Position numbers and translations under genes: made by a program. This document shows, piece by piece, positions 1-10,495 of a DNA stretch of 64,000 nucleotides; positions within the stretch are counted from its first letter, which is position 1; each line of letters begins with the position of its first letter. Under the pieces are notes generated by a model. The model worked only from the letters and a program-made list of their open reading frames with translations, searched no databases and was not told the origin of the DNA. The DNA is from Telopea speciosissima. Its lineage: Eukaryota; Streptophyta; Magnoliopsida; Proteales; Proteaceae. The stretch covers positions 7,265,568 through 7,329,567 of the forward strand of contig NC_057925.1 of assembly GCF_018873765.1 (NCBI RefSeq), read 5' to 3'.

Positions 1-76
1 AGTTGGGCTGGGTTTTGGAGAAAATTATCAATTTTATATAAAATAACACTATAATAAAATATATTATCACTTATTA

Positions 77-79
<3 letters not shown>

Positions 80-118
<39 letters not shown>
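80..118. repeat. (TA)n microsatellite
   Basis: Nearly uninterrupted TA dinucleotides lie in an AT-rich stretch. No other function is visible. Confidence 0.95.
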
Positions 119-123
<5 letters not shown>

Positions 124-189
124 AAATATGTGTGATATTTAAAGTTTATAATATATATAGTATATCAATATATATTTTATAGTATAACT

Positions 190-345
190 TAAAATAGGGT
201 CGGACTAGGCCAGGCCGGACTCAAACCGAAGCCTCAACCCTAGCCCGACCTGACCATAACTCAGGGCTAGAAATTCTTAACCCTGACCTGCCCTCAGGAT
301 CAGATATCTCAACTCAGGCCCTGTTCAGGCTCACGGCGTGCCAGG
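190..345. repeat. GC-richer dispersed repeat, possible MITE
   Basis: A locally GC-rich block built on GGTCGGACTAGGCC and CAGGCC-like words sits in AT-rich DNA. A related block is at about 8196-8285. No target duplication could be defined. The rest of 1-711 holds no recognisable gene. Positions 465-700 match the DNA 3' of the other two U2 copies. Confidence 0.4.
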
Positions 346-711
346 GAACAAAGCATCTATTGGTACCTGCAATTCAATCCAGTGAGCCCAAAATACTCTT
401 CTTCCAGTATCAAAGCAACTATTTGGATTTCTTTATTGAATGAAACCTTGGTTCTTTGTTATAATGTGAAGGTTTATTAGTAGGCAGAAGGGACCCGCCA
501 TACATACATGATACATGGATGGAGTGGTTTAATGAATCACAGCCGTTTGATAAGGTACCAATGGGGGCCAGGGAAATTAGAAGCTATTACTATATGTTTT
601 TCAATCCAGAGTCTAGAATCGTTTTCCCAACCAAACCTTAAGATTAATGGTTACCTGTTCATTTAAGCCGTCAGATTTGGATATTTGCAAAACTTTTAAT
701 TAGTTTTGGTA

Positions 712-905
712 GGGGTGCGCCAGGCCCGTGTACTAGTGCAACACATGGTCGACGCACGAAGATCCCAGTAGCAAGCTACTATTGTGGACCCTCCCCCAAG
801 AAAAATTAATTTAATATCATGTGAGTCGATGACCCACGTATCAGATATTAAACTGATAAGAACAGATACTACACTTGATCTTAGCCAAAAGGCCGAGAAA
901 GGTAT
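712..905 (-). ncRNA. U2: U2 spliceosomal snRNA (copy 1)
   Basis: Read on the minus strand, the 194-base unit starts ATACCTTTCTCGGCC. It carries the GTGTAGTATC branch-point pairing region, an AT-rich Sm-site region near 793-803, and ends GGCGCACCCC, which is the plant U2 layout and length. U2 pairs with the intron branch point in the nucleus as part of the U2 snRNP. The 5' third is canonical. The stem-loop IV region, which binds U2B'', differs from copies 2 and 3 (GTACTAGTGC on the plus strand where they have GCAGTAGTGC), so this copy may be a variant or decaying. A plant snRNA promoter lies just upstream. Confidence 0.9.
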
Positions 906-982
906 GCTTTGAAACTCGTTTCGATTCCCATTTTATTGAGGGTCACCACCTATCCTTATTCTCTCTTTAACCGATGTGGGAG
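906..982 (-). promoter_or_regulatory. snRNA promoter (USE + TATA-like) of U2 copy 1
   Basis: The plant upstream sequence element, consensus RTCCCACATCG, is seen in reverse as CCGATGTGGGAG at 971-982, about 70 bases before the RNA start. A weak TATA-like ATAAAAT (minus strand) lies about 30 bases upstream. The USE-TATA spacing is the one known for Pol II plant snRNA genes. Confidence 0.8.
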
Positions 983-1190
983 TATTGACCATTCTCTTTT
1001 CTAGCTTTAACCTCCTTACATGAGTATATGAGAACTATTGCAAGAGACTCTATTCATAGGTCACTAAGTATTAAGCGTCTATGCCAGTAAGCCTACCTCG
1101 ATGCTCTTCACCCATAAAAGGAGGTGTGAAGTTTTTAATGGGTTAAGGCTGTTGTCTTGTTTTCCTAGAAATAAGTCTAGGTGAGTGAGT

Positions 1191-1597
1191 TATTGGTGAT
1201 TCTTTAATGGGTTGTTTTGTTTTCGAAACATGCCAGAATGGCTTAAAAGTGCATACATCATTGCATCAACATCGTAGATTTGTCTCCTGTAGAGTTCCTC
1301 GTGATCTTCGATTTGATATATATTTTGACCATATATTAGTTCAGGTCCGAACTAAACCAAGTGGTTCTCTAAGGGTAGCTCTGTACTTTTTAGGTTAGGG
1401 TTTTCTTATATAATGTTGTTATCTCTTTGAGAGATGTGAGATTGAGGGTTTGTATTTTTGCTTTACAGAAGTAGTAGAATCGTTCTATCGGTCGGCTGTG
1501 GATGTAACCTTCTCTTTCTCTTCGATTTTCTTCTGCAAAATCACCATTCTAGGGTTTGTTTTTCTAATCGAGTGCCTGTTGCAAAAAACAAGACAAT
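1191..1597. mobile_element. About 400-base insertion, possible LTR fragment
   Basis: This block interrupts sequence that is continuous in the paralogous segment near 11,060-11,080. It contains a leader-like stretch (TTGAGAGATGTGAGATTGAG) resembling a copia-type LTR R/U5, but no target duplication or primer site was identified. Called mainly because the paralogue lacks it. Confidence 0.35.
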
Positions 1598-2960
1598 GGT
1601 TGTAATCATCCAAGTCTGAGGAAAATGGGATCAAAGAGAAAAACGATAAATCTCTTCAGATCATAAATGTTTCGAGCTGAAATATTGCATACAAATTCCG
1701 AATGGCTCCCAAGTCTCCTTCTTCCCTTCCTCTTCAATTTCATCTCCCTCATCTTCATCTTCTTCGGTAAATATAATCCATGTCAGATCCCTCAAGACAG
1801 CACTTCCCCCCATTTCCTAATCGGCTCACTACCTCAACCACCCATACTCCAAGCCTTAGCCCATCCCCTCCACATGAGATCATGGAAACCCATACCCAAA
1901 ACCTATCCCCTCCCCTCAAACCTTCTTCTCCCATTCGTTCAGATGGTCTTCTTGGAATTTCTCCAACCTCTGGTTCTTCATTTAAGAAGAAGGGTACAAG
2001 TTCAAATTTATCCTTCCAACACAATTAGATGGTAAACCGGCTAGTTGCCTTTTTCCTACCTAAACATTTTGAATTAGGGACTCCGTTATAGGATCATATG
2101 GATTTCACCATACTAGAGTACAACAACAACAACAACTATAACCTTATCCCAACTAAATGGGATCGGCTAGATGGATCCGAAGAGGATATGACAATAAAAG
2201 AAATAAGAGAAGTAAAAAAGAAGTACAAGAAGTAAAAGAAAGAAGAATAGAAAATAAGTAAATGAAAAAAGTCAAAACAGCATTCCAGGAACATTCCCTT
2301 ACAAGGGGTCGACTACATGGGTCCTAGTCCTCCAAACAACTCTATCTACGGTCATACTAGGATCGAGCCCTACCACATGCATATCCTTTCTTACCACTTC
2401 TCCAATAGTCATCTTAGGCCTGTCCCTACTTCTTTTAGCTCCGTCAAACTGAATCTGGGCACTCTTCCTTACCGATGCTTCCATAGGTCTCCGTTGGACA
2501 TGACCATACTACCTTTAGCGGCTCTCACGAAGCTTGTCCTGAATTGGTGCAACTCCCAATTTGATTCTAATACAATCATTCCTTACTCAACATTCTAGAG
2601 TAATAATTGAAAATAAAGATTTGGGCAAAACAAATAGTTTCTCCACTTTTCTTTGTTCCAGGTGATCAAAAGAAGAGAACCTAACAACTAGAAAGTGAGA
2701 TTTTCTTACCTTTCTAACTCACCCATTTTTTGTTGTACAGAATTATCCTCCATCAATTCCAATTTAGATTCCAATTCAAATTTTAATAGCAATGTTTGGC
2801 ATTATGTAAATATCTTGTCCAATTATGTTGGTGATTGATGAGGCCGAAATGAACCATATTTTCATTGTTTAGAAAATCTTATTTGTTTGGCTACTCATCT
2901 TAATCCATACAAAGTTAATGGTATTAGGATACAAGGAATATTGTGTAATATTTTGTTGTT
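1598..2960 (+). other. Duplicated segment A: unrecognised gene-like sequence
   Basis: Homologous by eye to 11,090-11,346 plus 22,895-24,362, where the second copy is split by an LTR element. Both copies contain an ATG GCT CC(C/T) start-like site (about 1700 and 11,171), a serine- or proline-rich stretch, a shared EEGYK(F/L)KFILPT coding-like patch, and a second block (2605-2960 against 24,003-24,362) with a TTGTTGTACAG splice-acceptor-like site. The frames are not kept between copies. Probably exons of one decayed host gene that travelled with the U2 gene. I do not recognise the family. Confidence 0.4.
2121..2594 (-). mobile_element. RTE-type LINE, 5'-truncated 3' end
   Basis: On the minus strand this reads the C-terminal tail of a plant RTE LINE polyprotein (RDRPKMTIGEVVRKDM, then VVWRTRTHVVDPL). 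It continues into the family 3' tail with a CCATTTAGTTGGGATAAGG-like word and ends in TTG repeats at 2121-2135. The 8-base target duplication CTAGAGTA is at 2113-2120 and 2595-2602. The insertion lies inside duplicated segment A and is absent from the second copy, so it postdates the duplication. Only the extreme 3' end is present and it cannot move by itself. Confidence 0.85.
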
Positions 2961-3169
2961 CTGTGTTTGTACACAAGGTCTTTGATGAGATGATTGCCGT
3001 TAACATGATCCAGTAAGAAACCAATGATCAAGGTCATGTGTATCTCAATGTTGCATTATTTGTTCTTTTGATAAGACTGTTTTGTAATTTAGAACCAAGC
3101 CCATGGACATGGCTTTGTAACTATGGGATCAGATAACTTAGGCATTTTATCAGAAAATTAATTTGTATA

Positions 3170-3275
3170 ATAGTTCAAGACATTCAAAACAGAACTGATT
3201 GGAGGGTAAGGATCCGTGTAGCCAAACCCCATTTAGTTGGAATAATGCTGAGTTGAGTTGTAATAGCTCTTGACA
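3170..3275 (+). repeat. RTE LINE or SINE 3' tail remnant
   Basis: GTGTAGCCAAACCCCATTTA followed by a GTTGGAATAATGCTGAGTTG-like run is the shared 3' tail of plant RTE LINEs and their SINEs. No coding part is recognised. The rest of 2961-3555 holds no gene that I can see. Confidence 0.5.
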
Positions 3276-3555
3276 CCCAAAACGTCCATATAAACCACAA
3301 ACCAAAGTCGAATCCAAAAAGTATAAATTAATTATGTCATTTGTAGAATGCTATCACATTCCTAGCTGTTAGATTGGAATAATACTCAAATGTGCATTCA
3401 TGTTGGTTTTTTTTTTTTTTTTTAAATGGCTGTGGAGCTTCTTCAATTGGGCCATCATGGCCATGGATTTTTGTCTAACCGTTCTTAATTGGTTAAGAAC
3501 AGAACACTCACCTAAAACTTAAGTGACATTAAAATATTTAAGTTAGAGTTGGGTA

Positions 3556-3713
3556 GGGGCCGTGCAAACGCGTACCCCCGCTGCCACAAATTATGACGTA
3601 CACTCTCCCACTTGGGGAGATGTTAGGCGGGCACCCCTCTCAAGTGCAATGGAGGTCACCAACCTAGGCAATGGGCCTTCTTGATCACCCATAGACCCCA
3701 TCCAAGTAAGTAT
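3556..3713 (-). ncRNA. U1: U1 spliceosomal snRNA variant (copy 1), possible pseudogene
   Basis: The 158-base minus-strand unit has the U1 layout: the 5' splice-site recognition end, the U1-70K loop GATCAAGAAGG, the U1A loop core ATTGCACT, the Sm site AATTTGTGG and a 3' stem ending GGCCCC. U1 base-pairs with the intron 5' splice site. The 5' end reads ATACTTACTTGG where copy 2 and canonical U1 read ATACTTACCTGG, so position 9, which faces the last exon base, is U instead of C. The USE promoter element is also degraded. I infer a pseudogene or a divergent variant gene. Confidence 0.88.
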
Positions 3714-3800
3714 GTTGCACAATCATTGCTTTCTCTTATTTGTACTCTAAGTCTCCTTTCTATCTTCTACTGGCTGTCCTATATCGGATTAAAAAAAAAC
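3714..3800 (-). promoter_or_regulatory. Decayed snRNA promoter of U1 copy 1
   Basis: Where copy 2 has the USE, this copy has CCTATATCGGAT at 3778-3789, which matches only about 8 of 12 bases. The promoter is probably weak or dead. Confidence 0.5.
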
Positions 3801-4930
3801 CCCACCTTCCTTTCAATTCTATATTACTTTTGTATCCATGTATGCAAATGATCTTGGTTCTCCGCAACACAAATGACTTATTTGATCATTAAAGAAGTAT
3901 TTATCAAAAAAGATAAAAAATTATTAAAGAAGTGAGGGTTACAGTGAAAGACTAGCTGAAACTTCAATTTTGAATCGATGAATATTTAAAATTTGAGAAA
4001 AGGAACGTTAACTGGTCTCGTGGTTCTTACGCCCAGACATAAGAGTGCACAAAAAGACTATTCAGCCCTAGTGAAATAAAAAATCTCAACCAAACCAATG
4101 CATTTGGGCGCACCCCTTCATTGGTCTCCGTGCTGATACAGTCCACAAGGGCTACATGACCATTTTCCACTGGTTAGCATTTTGCTCTTAAGAAATAATA
4201 TAGATTAACCACATGGCAAATTTTAGACTCGAATCAATTTGTATGTCTTCCCACATTTGTCGATATACCATATCCTCACGGTTCTAAATTTTATAATATT
4301 TTATTGGGTAAGAGATTTGCCCAACGGCAGGTTAATTTCATAATTGTATGCTGACACCCCTCATAAGACTCAATCACTGTAGCATATCCTTGTAAAATGT
4401 CTCATATACCCCCCTATTATTAATGTTTTTCCATAATATCCCTCTTCCAAGGCATGAAACTACACATTAGCTGTGTACCAAACCCTCTCCCTACTTTATT
4501 TTGTCACTTTTTTTTTGGTAAAATTATTTTGTCGCTTGACAAACTCCATTTATATTGAATCTTAACATGTGAAGAGGGACCTTAGTGAACAACTACTTGC
4601 TAAGTTGGCTTACCAACCGATTGCATGCCCCTAGAAGGTCACAGGATCGACTATCTTGCTTCACATTTGTGCCGACTATCTTGCTTCACATTTGTGCCAT
4701 AAGGCACCCCTTCCTTCTACTCGGATATCAATATCAAACACATACCAATTTGGATCGATCTATATCGGCCTTAAATTGGGTTGGAGTCAGGAAAAAGGTA
4801 ATGTTTCAAGATCGGACCCTGATTCGCCACTGTCATGGTTTTAAGATTCAGTATCCACCCGAGCCGTTTCCACCAATTCGATATCGATTCCTCGTTCTTT
4901 GCCTACCCTGGGAAGATAATGCAGAGGATC
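3801..4930. other. Duplicated U1-upstream spacer (first copy)
   Basis: No gene seen. Positions 3760-3960, 4255-4320 and 4500-4690 match 8575-8750, 8955-9000 and 9160-9330, showing that the U1 unit was duplicated together with its spacer. A 25-base tandem duplication containing CTTGCTTCACATTTGTGCC lies at about 4650-4699. Confidence 0.6.
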
Positions 4931-5088
4931 AGGATCGTCTCCAGGAAGCTTAGTGCCCATGGTGCTGCCAGGGGGCATCCAACGGTTGAGCTATGCCGCA
5001 CACATCTCGGCAACGCCTAAAGATGTGTGTGGCACAGCCCAACAACTGGCAGCACCCTGGGTGTGCTGGGCTCCCTGGAGATGAGTTA
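4931..5088. mobile_element. MITE with CTCCAGG-type terminal repeats
   Basis: The left end AGGATCGTCTCCAGGAAGC and the right end GCTCCCTGGAGATGAGT are imperfect inverted repeats. A related copy is at about 53,085-53,246. The interior is GC-rich with GGCAGCACCCTGG-like words. No coding capacity and no clear target duplication. Confidence 0.55.
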
Positions 5089-5209
5089 AATTCTAATGCA
5101 CATCACCCAATCGTATAGAAAGAACAAATTAAAATGAACAACCTGTAATATTATCAATGAAAAAGAAATGGAGAATGCTAACACATCAGATGTTTTATGA
5201 AGCGTTTGG

Positions 5210-5467
5210 TTGCGTAAATCTTTTGGATGTGATCTGATTGTGGATGATTAGAGTTGCAGCTCCATTAGATGTTTTTATCACACCATACATGACTTAGGGG
5301 CCATTAGTGGGACCCATGGATGTACATGAAGTGTTGGAATTGTTGAATGATACCAACCGTTTGATAAGTATCACTGGGTCCAGGGCTTATTTACCCTAGA
5401 AGTTATTATTCTCCCCAACTTCAAGATTGATGAGATCTTCCAAAAAATTTTGAAGTTAGTATTGGTA
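5210..5467. other. Conserved 3' flank of U2 copy 2
   Basis: Words such as CATGACTTAGG, CCGTTTGATAAG and GTGGGACC recur in the flanks of U2 copy 1 (470-600) and copy 3 (10,085-10,180). The three U2 genes therefore share about 200 bases of downstream DNA. No gene here. Confidence 0.6.
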
Positions 5468-5604
5468 GGGGTGCGCCAGGCCCGTGCAGTAGTGCAACAC
5501 ATGGGCGACGCTTGAAGACCCAATAGCAAGCTATTATAGTGGGCCCTCTCTCAAAGAAAAATTAATTTAATATCATGTGGATCGATGATCCATGTATCAG
5601 ATAT

Positions 5605-7212
5605 GGGTTTTTTATAATTACCACCCCAAAATTTTTGATACTGTTACCCTCCTAAAAACTTTCAAACAACCATTACCCTCCTCTGCTGCATACTAATAAC
5701 TAACTGGTCCCGTTACATTTTCGTAACGGAGAGGATTAGTCGTGACAGTGTACCGTTGTCACGGATTTTTTAAGACAAAAATACCCTTTTGGGGTGGTAA
5801 TTGTAAAAAAACCCCACCCCATCACCGTTTCTATGTTGATAAAAAAACCTGCAACCCATCTTCCCTAAATCGATTGGGGAAGATGAGTTGCAGCAAGGTT
5901 GTTTCGATCTTCCTAGTCCCTCCCCCCCCCCCCCCCCTCTTTTCTATTCAGATCTGGGCTGTAAGTTTCCTTCCCTTAGGCGACCCTAACCCTTGAAGTA
6001 TCTCAGCCTCATGATTCTCTTATCCTAAACTATGCTTCTATGCATTTCTCTGTTTTTCTTCAACAAAATTTCCATTCTGATTTTTAGTGTTCTCGTGTGC
6101 ATCAATTGTCTCAGCATAAAAAAATGCCATTACAGTTCTTACATTCTGATTATGTTCCTCTTCTACACCCGCTATCTCCAAAAAAGAAAAAAAAACAGAA
6201 CCCTTACTTTTTCTCTTCCATCACCGATTGCCGCAAGCCCTGACTGGTCTCCATTTTGGGCTTTGCAGACCAACTAGTTAAATGGTTCCCCCCTCTTTTC
6301 TTTTCAGATCTAGGCTGTAAGTTACCTTCCTTTAGGCGACCCTAACCCTTGAATATCAAACCCAAAAACCTTCTCAGTCCTGAGAACCAAGTGGAAAACA
6401 AACCTGCAACTTCCCTGTGTCCGCCAGGTTTTGATTTCAGCAGTTCAGTCCTGCTTGTTAAAAGGAATCGTTGCATCTGTTGACGATATATGTGGTTGTG
6501 AATTCTTCGTTACCATTTCATTCAAACATTTTTCGGTATTGATTATTTGATTCAGATCCATTCCACCTTGTTTGATATACTCCTAATTTCAATTGGACAA
6601 TAAACAATAGAAAACCTAAAGAAATTAGGGCCTGCTTAAATCTAAAACCCTTTTTTTTTGTGTGAGAGAGAGGGTTTTTACAAGAAGTCAAAGCTAGTTG
6701 TTTCTAAGCTTTGGTTTTGCTTCCCATCGTTATTATAAATTTTTGTTTAAAAACCTGATTCTTCTGGGTTTTGGTTAAAGCAAACGATTTGGGAAAGAAG
6801 AATTCCCACTACACCAGTACACTACAACAACAGTCCGATGTTGAGAGCTTCCTTTTCTTCCAATCTTCCTTTTCTTCTTCTTCCCTGAGTTCTCAGATGG
6901 GTTGCAGGTCGGGAAGATTTTTAGAATAAACATCGGACTGCAATTAAAGAAGAAGGAGAAGGAGGAAGAGGAGAAGGGACGGTGATGGGGTGGGGTTTTT
7001 TTTTATAATTATCACCCCAAAAGGACATTTTGGACCTAGAAAATCCGTAACAACAGCACACTATCACAATTAACCCTCTCCGTTACGGAAATATAATGGT
7101 GGGGGTCAGTTAGTTATTAGTATGCAACAGGGGAGGGTAATAGTTGTTTGAAAGTTTTTAGGGGGGTAATGGTAGATATCAAAGTTTTTTGGATGGTAAT
7201 TATAAAAAACCC
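5605..7212. mobile_element. Long-TIR DNA transposon, non-autonomous, MULE-like
   Basis: The ends are GGGTTTTTTATAATTACC and its complement, and terminal inverted repeats of about 220 bases are recognisable (5605-5830 against 6980-7212). No transposase is seen. The interior has a repeated block (about 5925-5997 and 6283-6350) containing CAGATCT(G/A)GGCTGTAAGTT and CCCTAACCCTTGAA, and pyrimidine-rich DNA that could be captured host sequence as in Pack-MULEs. The target duplication is not clean. The long TIRs suggest the Mutator superfamily, by inference. Confidence 0.75.
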
Positions 7213-7227
7213 TATTATTAATATTAA

Positions 7228-7362
7228 GGGAGAATATCCTCGGTGCCGCAGCACAGGCTGCGCCCAAGCACATGGGCAGCCTATGCAGGGGGCAGGGTGG
7301 TCATTGCACCCACCCCCATGTGCCTGGGTGCAACCTAGGCTGCGGCACAGAGAACAACGCCC
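7228..7362. mobile_element. 135-base MITE with 10-base target duplication
   Basis: Flanked by TTAATATTAA at 7218-7227 and 7363-7372. The ends GGGAGAATATCCTCGGTGCC and GGCACAGAGAACAACGCCC are inverted repeats. The interior is CG-rich. A second copy is at 23,821-23,956 with its own 9-base duplication. Target duplications of 9-10 bases fit Mutator-type mobilisation. Confidence 0.88.
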
Positions 7363-7426
7363 TTAATATTAAACTGATAAGAACAGATACTACACTTAGT
7401 CTTAGCCAAAAGGCCGAGAAAGGTAT

Positions 7427-7502
7427 GCTTTTTTTACTATCTTAATTTCTATTTTATAACCTATCTCTAGTTATCCTTTTTCCTCTCTAACCAATGTGGG
7501 AT
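7427..7502 (-). promoter_or_regulatory. snRNA promoter of split U2 copy 2
   Basis: USE in reverse, CCAATGTGGGAT, at 7491-7502. TATA-like TTATAAAAT (minus strand) about 30 bases before the RNA start. Confidence 0.75.
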
Positions 7503-8383
7503 TATTCATCTTTCACTTCTTTTCTTGTTCAATGATTTCTTAAATTTTTCCTCTAAAAAATACCCTAATTTTTTTTTTGGGGGTTGAGAAAAATACCTTA
7601 ATTCACTGCTTATTCTATTCACACAGTGGATATTATTCAAAAACATAACATCAACTTATGCCTTAAGGACTAGAATACATTGCTACATGCCTTTCCAAGT
7701 CCAAGGTGCATTTGAAGGACACTTGGCATCAAATAATCTTCAACGGGTTAGTATCTAGCTTTGAGAACTTGGACCCATAATACTTTATCTGATGGAAGTA
7801 AACAACTAATCACTTTTGTTAGGATGTGTATAGGATGATTTTATCTGGAACCCCGGTCCCTTCGATCCATACGCTCTCAAATTTGATCCTAAAAAATATT
7901 GGCACTCAAACATAGATTGGTTGGTTGATTAGAATTCGCTAACTCAAATAAAGGATTTGTCAATTATAAAAGAAGAAATATTCACACTCAAACATCTGCT
8001 AAAAAGATTTACACACCTTATGCCTTGGGACTAGAAATACATATAGAACCTCACGGGCTTTGAGATATCATTTTAGAATTCAGCAGGAACAATTGAAATT
8101 AAAAGCCACTAGACAGTAGACACCCATGATGTAGTTCTTTGTCCATATCAACCTTCAGCCTTATGCATGGTAGGGTAGGGAGAAGAAGAAGACAAGGTCG
8201 AGCTAGGCTCAGCCCAAAGCCTCAACTTTGGCCCGCCCAAGCCCTCAGTCAGAGCCAAAAATAATCACCCTACCCTTGCCCAAAAGCACTGCATAGAACG
8301 GGAAGGAAATGAAGCAAATAAAAATTCAATGCACTCGTATAGAATGACAATCAAAAAGGAAATATTTAACTGAGAATTTGGTA
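7503..8383. other. Spacer without recognisable gene
   Basis: AT-rich DNA. A short GC-richer repeat related to 190-345 lies at about 8196-8285. Nothing else supported. Confidence 0.5.
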
Positions 8384-8541
8384 GGGGCCGCGCGAACGCG
8401 TACCCCCGCTGCCACAAATTATGACGTACACTCTCCCACTTGGGGAGATGTTAGGCGGGCACCCCTCCCAAGTGCAATGGAGGTCACCAACCTAGGCAAT
8501 GGGCCTTCTTGATCACCCATAAACCCCGTCCAGGTAAGTAT
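8384..8541 (-). ncRNA. U1: U1 spliceosomal snRNA (copy 2)
   Basis: The 158-base minus-strand unit begins ATACTTACCTGG, the canonical 5' splice-site recognition end. It has the loop I U1-70K site GATCAAGAAGG, the U1A loop core ATTGCACT, the Sm site AATTTGTGG and the terminal stem CGCGTTCGCGCGGCCCC. U1 snRNP defines intron 5' ends in the nucleus. An intact USE lies 63-74 bases upstream and a TATA-like box about 30 bases upstream, so this copy looks capable of expression. It has no visible defect, in contrast to copy 1 at 3556-3713. Confidence 0.95.
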
Positions 8542-8615
8542 GTATTACTTTATTGTTGTCCCTTAGTTATACGGTAGTCTCCTTTCTCTTCTTTACTAGC
8601 TCACCAATGTGGGAC
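8542..8615 (-). promoter_or_regulatory. snRNA promoter (USE + TATA-like) of U1 copy 2
   Basis: USE in reverse, CCAATGTGGGAC, at 8604-8615. On the minus strand CGTATAACTA at about 8566-8575 is the TATA-like element. Confidence 0.8.
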
Positions 8616-10495
8616 TAAAAACCCACTTCCTTTCCCATATTATCTTATTTTTATTTGTGTATCTACAAATGATTTTGGTCCTCTAGTTACATAAATGACT
8701 TATTTGGACGTTAAAGAAGTGAGGGGTACACTGAGAGATTAGCTTTCAACTTTGAAAATGAAATGCAATTGTGGGCAGTTGAATATTTAAGAAAATGGTC
8801 AGTTGAATATTTAAGAAAAAGGAAAAGAGAATGCCACTTGGTTGCACAACGGATGTCGTCCCTACACCCAAACACATGGGAGCCCAAAATGACCATTGCA
8901 CCCCTTCATTTCCATCCTTTCAGGGGATGTGGCAATCATTATATGTCCCACATAAGTTGATTGAGGATTTCCACTATTCTAAATTTTATAATACTTTAGG
9001 GAAAACCGACTATGTTCCGGACTGTAGATCCTGCACATAGACATAGATAGCATGAAATGACCACCCCACCCCCTATGAAAGATAGAAATCTCATCCATAT
9101 TGATGCTTCTCAAGTGCTCTCGTCAACACAAGGGCCACACTCCCGGATAAAAAAACTCTTCCCCAATACTTAATTTTATCACTTGGCAAACTCCATTTTG
9201 GTTGAAACTTAACATGTGAAGAGGAACCTTACCGAACAACTGCTTGCTCAGTTGATCGGTGGTTTGCAAGTAGAATGCATGCCCTTGGGACGTCACGGGA
9301 TCGACCCTCCTGCTTCACATTTGTGTCATTCGGCACCACTCCGGTATCGGCCCAGATTTGTTTGTATTGGACCCATATCGGCTTAGATAGTGTGTACTTT
9401 TTCAAAAGGTTTTGAACCAGGTCGGCCAAGAATCAGTATCAACCCAATCCAATCCCTCTCGATCGATCGATCGAGCTTGGAATATGCTTTTGATGTTTTA
9501 TCAAACAGGTGGAACTGGATCCGATCCCATCGGCCCAAGGTGGAGTTGCAGCTCTATTAGATGCTTTTATCTTTGTCATTGTAAAAAACACATCAACCCC
9601 GGAAAGAAAGAAAGATGAGAGAGAGAGAGAGAGAAAGAAGCGGTTACAATGTTCGCTGGATTGGTTGATCCGATCCAATGCGATCTTGATTGATCTTACT
9701 GAATAATTTTTTATTTTTTTAAAGTTTGTAAGTTTTTTTATTTGTTTATATTATCTTGATCAATATTCATCGATACCAACCGATATTGATTGATCCGATT
9801 CAGATAACATCGGGCAATCCAATACCGAGATCAAAATACTCACAAACTTTGGCCGATACATGACCTAGTCCATAAAAAAAAAATAAAAATGATTTTAGGG
9901 GTTTTTTAACCGATCCTGACCGTCTTGTATTGATCCGATCCCAATCCAAAAAGGTTCGGATGCCTAGATTTTGAACCCTGCTCGACCCAAGAGAGCCCAA
10001 ACTCTTTCTTGTTAATTTTAATAAAGGAAACCATTGGATTCTTGAAACCATGCATTCTTGAAAACCTAGATGGATCGAATCTATTGTGAAGCTTTATTAG
10101 TAGGTGGGGGACCCGCCATGCATGACTTAGGGCATTAGTGGAACCAATGATCAGAACCGTTTGATTAGTATGGTATAATATCTATTTCTTTTTTTTTTTT
10201 TTGGTTGGAATTGGAGATCTTTAATAGGGTGATAGGGGATGAGAATAGGCCCCAAAGTGGTTTAAACCATGGTTTGTGATTTGGGTATTCGTTGGATCAG
10301 CCGATGATCGCTCAAACTCATGCACCTATGCCATATTTGTCCCTGTGTTTTTTATAAAAATGTAATTTTTTTTTACATTTTTAGCCGTGTTCATACTAGT
10401 ATAAGTATAACATCTAACTTCTCAAGATTTAGGATCGCCTGATTGAACCGACCGATGGATCTGAATATTGCAAAATCTTTTAACTAGTTTTGATA
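8616..10495. other. Duplicated U1-upstream spacer (second copy) with repeats
   Basis: 8575-8750, 8955-9000 and 9160-9330 match the spacer of the first unit. About 9390-9975 is a degenerate repeat rich in CGATC and CCGATC words, with TTTTGAACC-like inverted ends. The U2 3' flank lies at 10,085-10,495. No gene recognised. Confidence 0.5.

Larger units (their letters stand above)
5468..7426 (-). pseudogene. U2: U2 snRNA (copy 2) split by transposon insertions
   Basis: The U2 5' part is at 7363-7426 (starts ATACCTTTCTCGG on the minus strand) and the 3' part at 5468-5604 (ends GGCGCACCCC). Between them sit a 1608-base TIR element and a 135-base MITE. The break falls in the stem IIa region just after the branch-point pairing sequence. 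The 5' part also reads GACTAAG where the other copies read GATCAAG. The USE (7491-7502) and TATA-like box (about 7451-7462) remain. It cannot yield normal U2. Confidence 0.9.

Noticed and set aside
1667-2035. A 122-residue open frame as an intact protein gene
   Set aside because: Overlapping open frames exist in several phases, the paralogous copy does not keep the frame, and no domain is recognised.
9439-9706. Overlapping frames around a GAGAGA run
   Set aside because: Microsatellite and degenerate MITE composition, with no similarity to any known protein.
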